Assembly: GCA_963693085.1 (NCBI GenBank) | Contig: OY856413.1 | Span: forward strand, 106,323,501 to 106,387,500 | Length of the DNA stretch: 64,000 bases | Direction: 5' to 3' | Origin: Alisma plantago-aquatica | Lineage: Eukaryota; Streptophyta; Magnoliopsida; Alismatales; Alismataceae | Shown here: positions 61,455 to 64,000 of the stretch, piece after piece | Position numbering within the stretch: the stretch's first letter is position 1 | Layout of the letters: each line of letters starts with the position of its first letter | Position numbers and translations under genes: made by a program | The notes under the pieces: generated by a model | What the model saw: only the letters and a program-made list of their open reading frames with translations | Told to the model about the DNA's origin: nothing | Database searches by the model: none

Positions 61455-61958
61455 TTATATTTTTTCATTCTTCCACCACCCTTTGATATAAGAAGCTACA
61501 TCATCACCAACAATGCTCCAAAAATTTTGGAAGAAACTAGCATGAAAGCCATCGGGCCCGGGGGCCTTGTTGGGGTGCATAGCAAAAATGGCATTTTTTA
61601 TCTCCTCATCATTTGGTTCTCTTTCAAGATTTTTGTTATTTTCTTTGCTAATGACTTTCTTCATCCCGTCCAAAATGTTATCGCCATCCTCCTCCCCAAA
61701 GGAGTTGAACAGAGACTTATAGTAGTTTATAATAATGTTACTAATGTCATCCTCCCCGTGCTTCCAGATGCCATCATCATTTTTTAGACATTTGATCGTG
61801 TTTCTTCTCTTTCTTTGAGACGCTTTGTTGTGGAAGTAGTTCGTGTTTTGATCGCCATCCCGCATCTCTTTGACCTTAGCCCTGGTGTACCAGTACGTCT
61901 CCTTTTGCTTTTAAAGGTTGTTTATCTCATTGCAAAGCTCCTTGCAAGTCGTTATGTT
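61455..61958 (-). pseudogene. LINE-B ORF2, linker and N-terminal RT part
   Basis: Contains MRDGDQNTNYFHNKAS and NKAPGPDGFHASFFQNFW, the standard blocks before RT. Two in-frame stops (61959-61961 and 61911-61913) separate it from the endonuclease part. A frameshift in an A-run at about 61455 separates it from the RT core. No other damage is evident. Confidence 0.85.
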
Positions 61959-62900
61959 TTAAGCCGTCATAGGGAGCTGCTGATAACACATCAATCTCTT
62001 TTCAGCCTTCTTGAGATTTTCATCAATGATCCCAAACTTTTCTTTTGCCCAATTAGCAATAGCCTTTTGACAATTGCTGATTTTCTGCTGTAGATCAGGT
62101 TGCTTAGTCCAAATATCTTTAATCAACTCCTCGCATTGGGGGTCCTTCAACCAGAACTGCTCAATCTTGAAATCCTTCCTCTCCCTTCTCGTCTTGTCAC
62201 CCTCTTCGCATTTGAGAAGAATCGGTGCATGATCAGAATTGTGTCTAAGGAGGTGTATGACCTGGGCTCTAGGAAAGAGATTACTCCACTGGCTACAAAC
62301 CAGCACCCTGTCCAGTCTTTCTTTAATAGTAGTTTCAGGTTTTTTACCTCTAACCCAAGTAAAGGGGTTGCCTCTATACCCGATGTCAATGAGATCGCAA
62401 TTGTCAATCATTTCTCTGAAATTTCTTAGGTATCTCTCCTCTCTTAAAACACCTCCGCTTTTTTCCTCATTGTTCTTGATTTCATTGAAGTCCCCCATAA
62501 AAATGATAGGAAGCCTACTACTGTTCTTGATTCTCGTAATAAGCTCCCAAGTCTTTTCTTTATTGTTGATCTCCGGCCAGCCATAGATGCCAACACACTT
62601 CCAGTCCGGCTTACTACCTTTCCCCTTAACAACCGCACTGAAGTGGTGCTGAGAATAGGAAAGCACAGTAACATCCTCCTCATTCCACCAGAAACCTATG
62701 CCCCCGGATCTTCCCCTACTGTTGAGACTGACCCCGTTATCAAAACCACATTTTTTCCTTATCTCATTCAGAACGTCTCCCTTTATTTTTGTTTCCATAA
62801 TAAACAAGATCTCTGGGCGTTCCCTCCAACACATACGTCGGAGAGTGCGGAAAGTGCCACGGTTGCCCACACCCTGGCAATTCCAACTTACAAGTTTCAT
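61959..62900 (-). pseudogene. LINE-B ORF2, AP endonuclease part (313 codons)
   Basis: The ATG at 62900 gives MKLVSWNCQGVGNRG. The metal and catalytic motifs are all present: WNCQG, METK, GDFNE, RLDRVLVC and NSDHAPI. This APE-type nuclease nicks the target DNA. Its start overlaps the ORF1 stop as ATGA. The frame ends at the premature TAA at 61959; the homologous frame continues beyond it. Confidence 0.9.
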
Positions 62901-64000
62901 TGCTCTTCACGGGCCTGCTCAGCAGAACCCGCTACTTGTTCAGGATATTTAGCCCAAACCATTTCAGTTCCTATGTTTCTTTGTATTTTTCGGTCGCGAC
63001 CCTGTTTTGATAGAGCACTGGGTTCCCCTTCTCCTTCTTTCTTGCGTTTTTTTCCCCCTTCTGTTATGCTTTTCCCTTCTATTCTGCTCCTAGTAGTGAC
63101 TCCATAGCTCTGTTTCCTGTACTTCTTTATTCTTTTCTTAGTTCCAGTCTGCTGTGCACCAGTATTTTGTTCTTTTCTCTGTGGCCCGTCTTCAAGCAGC
63201 TTCTGGGCATTTTCTTTATTGCCTTCGCAGCCATGGCTCTCAGTATTGAATAGAGGGTTGTTGGTTTCTTTATTGCTGCATTGAAGAGAGGTAAGGATGG
63301 TACCGAATATGGTATTGGTATTGCTGTTCTCCTTTGTATCTTTTTTGCCTCCATGTGAGCTACTGTCAGTGACTGTGTCGGGAACCTTTTCCCCTTCAGT
63401 GGACCCGTGAAGGGTAGTATCTTCTTTTCTCCTGCCCCCCCTCTCAGAGGCCCGCTTGGTAGAGCTGTCCTGCAGTTCTCCTTTGTCTCCTTCGTTACTA
63501 TTTTTACTAGTTTCTTCTGTCTCTCTTATCTCTCGTATGCCTCTCAGTTCTTTTCCTTTTGCTGTGTCATTGACCTTCAAAGTTCCTTTCTGCTTTGCTT
63601 CCTTCTTCTCCCCCCAAAAGATATGTTTCTTGCAGGATTCGTATTCTCTTCCTTCTCCAATATTTCTGCTTTGTCTTCTCGGTGAAGCTCTGAGCCAGTT
63701 ACCCCATTGCCCTTCATCTTCCGTCTCACTTTCTCTGCAGTCTTTTTGGCCATGTCCCAAACATCCACAGCTGTAGCAAAAATTCGGGAGCCTTTCATAT
63801 CTGATATCTATGTCAAAGAGCTTTCCCTGAACATCCTTCATCTTTTGTTTTGTTTTGAGCGGCTTATCAGTGTTTATCACCACCTTTGCCCTTCTAGCTC
63901 TGTCCCAGGTTGTTTCTCCTTCGTCAACCTCCATAAAATGGCCCACTTTTCCAGCAATGGCCGCCACCGCCTTGGTAGATCTGTAGCCCAGCGGCAAGTT
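62897..64000 (-). CDS. LINE-B ORF1, C-terminal part (DUF4283 end, zinc knuckle)
   Basis: Open from the window edge to the stop at 62897. The edge sequence LPLGYRSTKAVAAIAGKVG matches the last part of DUF4283-type regions. A zf-CCHC_4-like knuckle, CYSCGCLGHGQKDC (CX2CX4HX4C), lies at about 63737-63778 and is preceded by YERLPNF. A Lys/Glu/Ser-rich disordered tail of about 270 residues ends the protein. ORF1 would bind the element RNA. The N-terminus is outside the window. The TGA overlaps the ORF2 ATG by four bases (ATGA), compatible with termination-reinitiation. Confidence 0.85.
   Translation of the reverse strand, partial: NLPLGYRSTKAVAAIAGKVGHFMEVDEGETTWDRARRAKVVINTDKPLKTKQKMKDVQGKLFDIDIRYERLPNFCYSCGCLGHGQKDCRESETEDEGQWGNWLRASPRRQSRNIGEGREYESCKKHIFWGEKKEAKQKGTLKVNDTAKGKELRGIREIRETEETSKNSNEGDKGELQDSSTKRASERGGRRKEDTTLHGSTEGEKVPDTVTDSSSHGGKKDTKENSNTNTIFGTILTSLQCSNKETNNPLFNTESHGCEGNKENAQKLLEDGPQRKEQNTGAQQTGTKKRIKKYRKQSYGVTTRSRIEGKSITEGGKKRKKEGEGEPSALSKQGRDRKIQRNIGTEMVWAKYPEQVAGSAEQAREEQ

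Larger units (their letters stand above)
53380..64000 (+). mobile_element. Del/Tekay-like LTR retrotransposon, incomplete at window edge
   Basis: An LTR of 3102 bp is followed by an exact tRNA-Met primer site. The GATTG at 53375-53379 is the probable target duplication, but the right end lies outside the window. The internal region read so far (56482-58789) has repeats and no gag. It is then interrupted by LINE-B. The lineage guess rests on the TGTAATATCC start, a relative of the TGTAACATCC termini of Del/Tekay elements. It may be non-autonomous. Confidence 0.65.
58790..64000 (-). mobile_element. LINE-B: L1-type LINE with RNase H, runs off the window
   Basis: The 3' poly(A) tail appears as a T-run at 58790-58799. 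Reading leftward are the C-terminal half of ORF1 (to 62897), then ORF2 with endonuclease, RT, zf-RVT and RNase H (62900-58825), then a very short 3' UTR of about 25 bp. It belongs to a different lineage from LINE-A: it has RNase H, and its ORF1 knuckle follows the DUF4283-type region. The 5' end and right target duplication lie beyond 64000. Confidence 0.9.

Overview
The window is nuclear DNA of a flowering plant and consists almost entirely of transposable elements. The plant assignment rests on several things: plant-type L1 LINEs with a zf-RVT domain and, in one, a terminal RNase H domain; a SIRE-like Ty1/copia Gag; Athila-like Ty3/gypsy Gag and protease regions; initiator-Met-tRNA and TGGCGCCGTTG-type primer binding sites; and AT-rich spacers with many AAACCCTAA telo-box motifs. 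I cannot name the species. I see no host protein gene, rRNA, tRNA or CRISPR array.

Layout. Positions 1-7388 are AT-rich spacer holding one short 5'-truncated LINE (2028-2305, 16-bp target duplication). A truncated SIRE-like copia element follows (5' LTR 7389-8862, broken gag to about 10.7 kb, no pol). Positions 10735-14232 are LTR-like and unassigned DNA. A minus-strand LTR begins at 14249 beside a tRNA-Met primer site. It is split by a complete but mutated LINE (LINE-A, 14553-22127, perfect 17-bp target duplication) and resumes at 22128.

At 24501 a plus-strand Athila-like Ty3/gypsy element begins. Its 5' LTR is split by a non-autonomous LARD-like element (24820-36291, minus strand, duplication GTTTG) whose roughly 5-kb LTRs enclose only about 0.85 kb. 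Its gag is split by a gag-only element (39492-51174, minus strand, duplication GAATT) arranged as LTR-gag-LTR-gag-LTR. Just before its reverse transcriptase it is cut at 53380 by a Del/Tekay-like LTR element (LTR 53380-56481). That element in turn carries a second LINE (LINE-B, 58790 to beyond the window end). A small poly(A)-tailed insert (31068-31643) lies in the right LTR of the LARD, so nesting reaches four levels.

How the parts relate. None of the elements looks autonomous as it stands. LINE-B is closest: its endonuclease, reverse transcriptase and RNase H motifs are all present, but ORF2 is broken by two stops and one frameshift. The LARD and the gag-only element lack pol and would have needed enzymes from other elements. 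The target duplications and the clean resumption of the host reading frame after each insert fix the relative order of the insertions.
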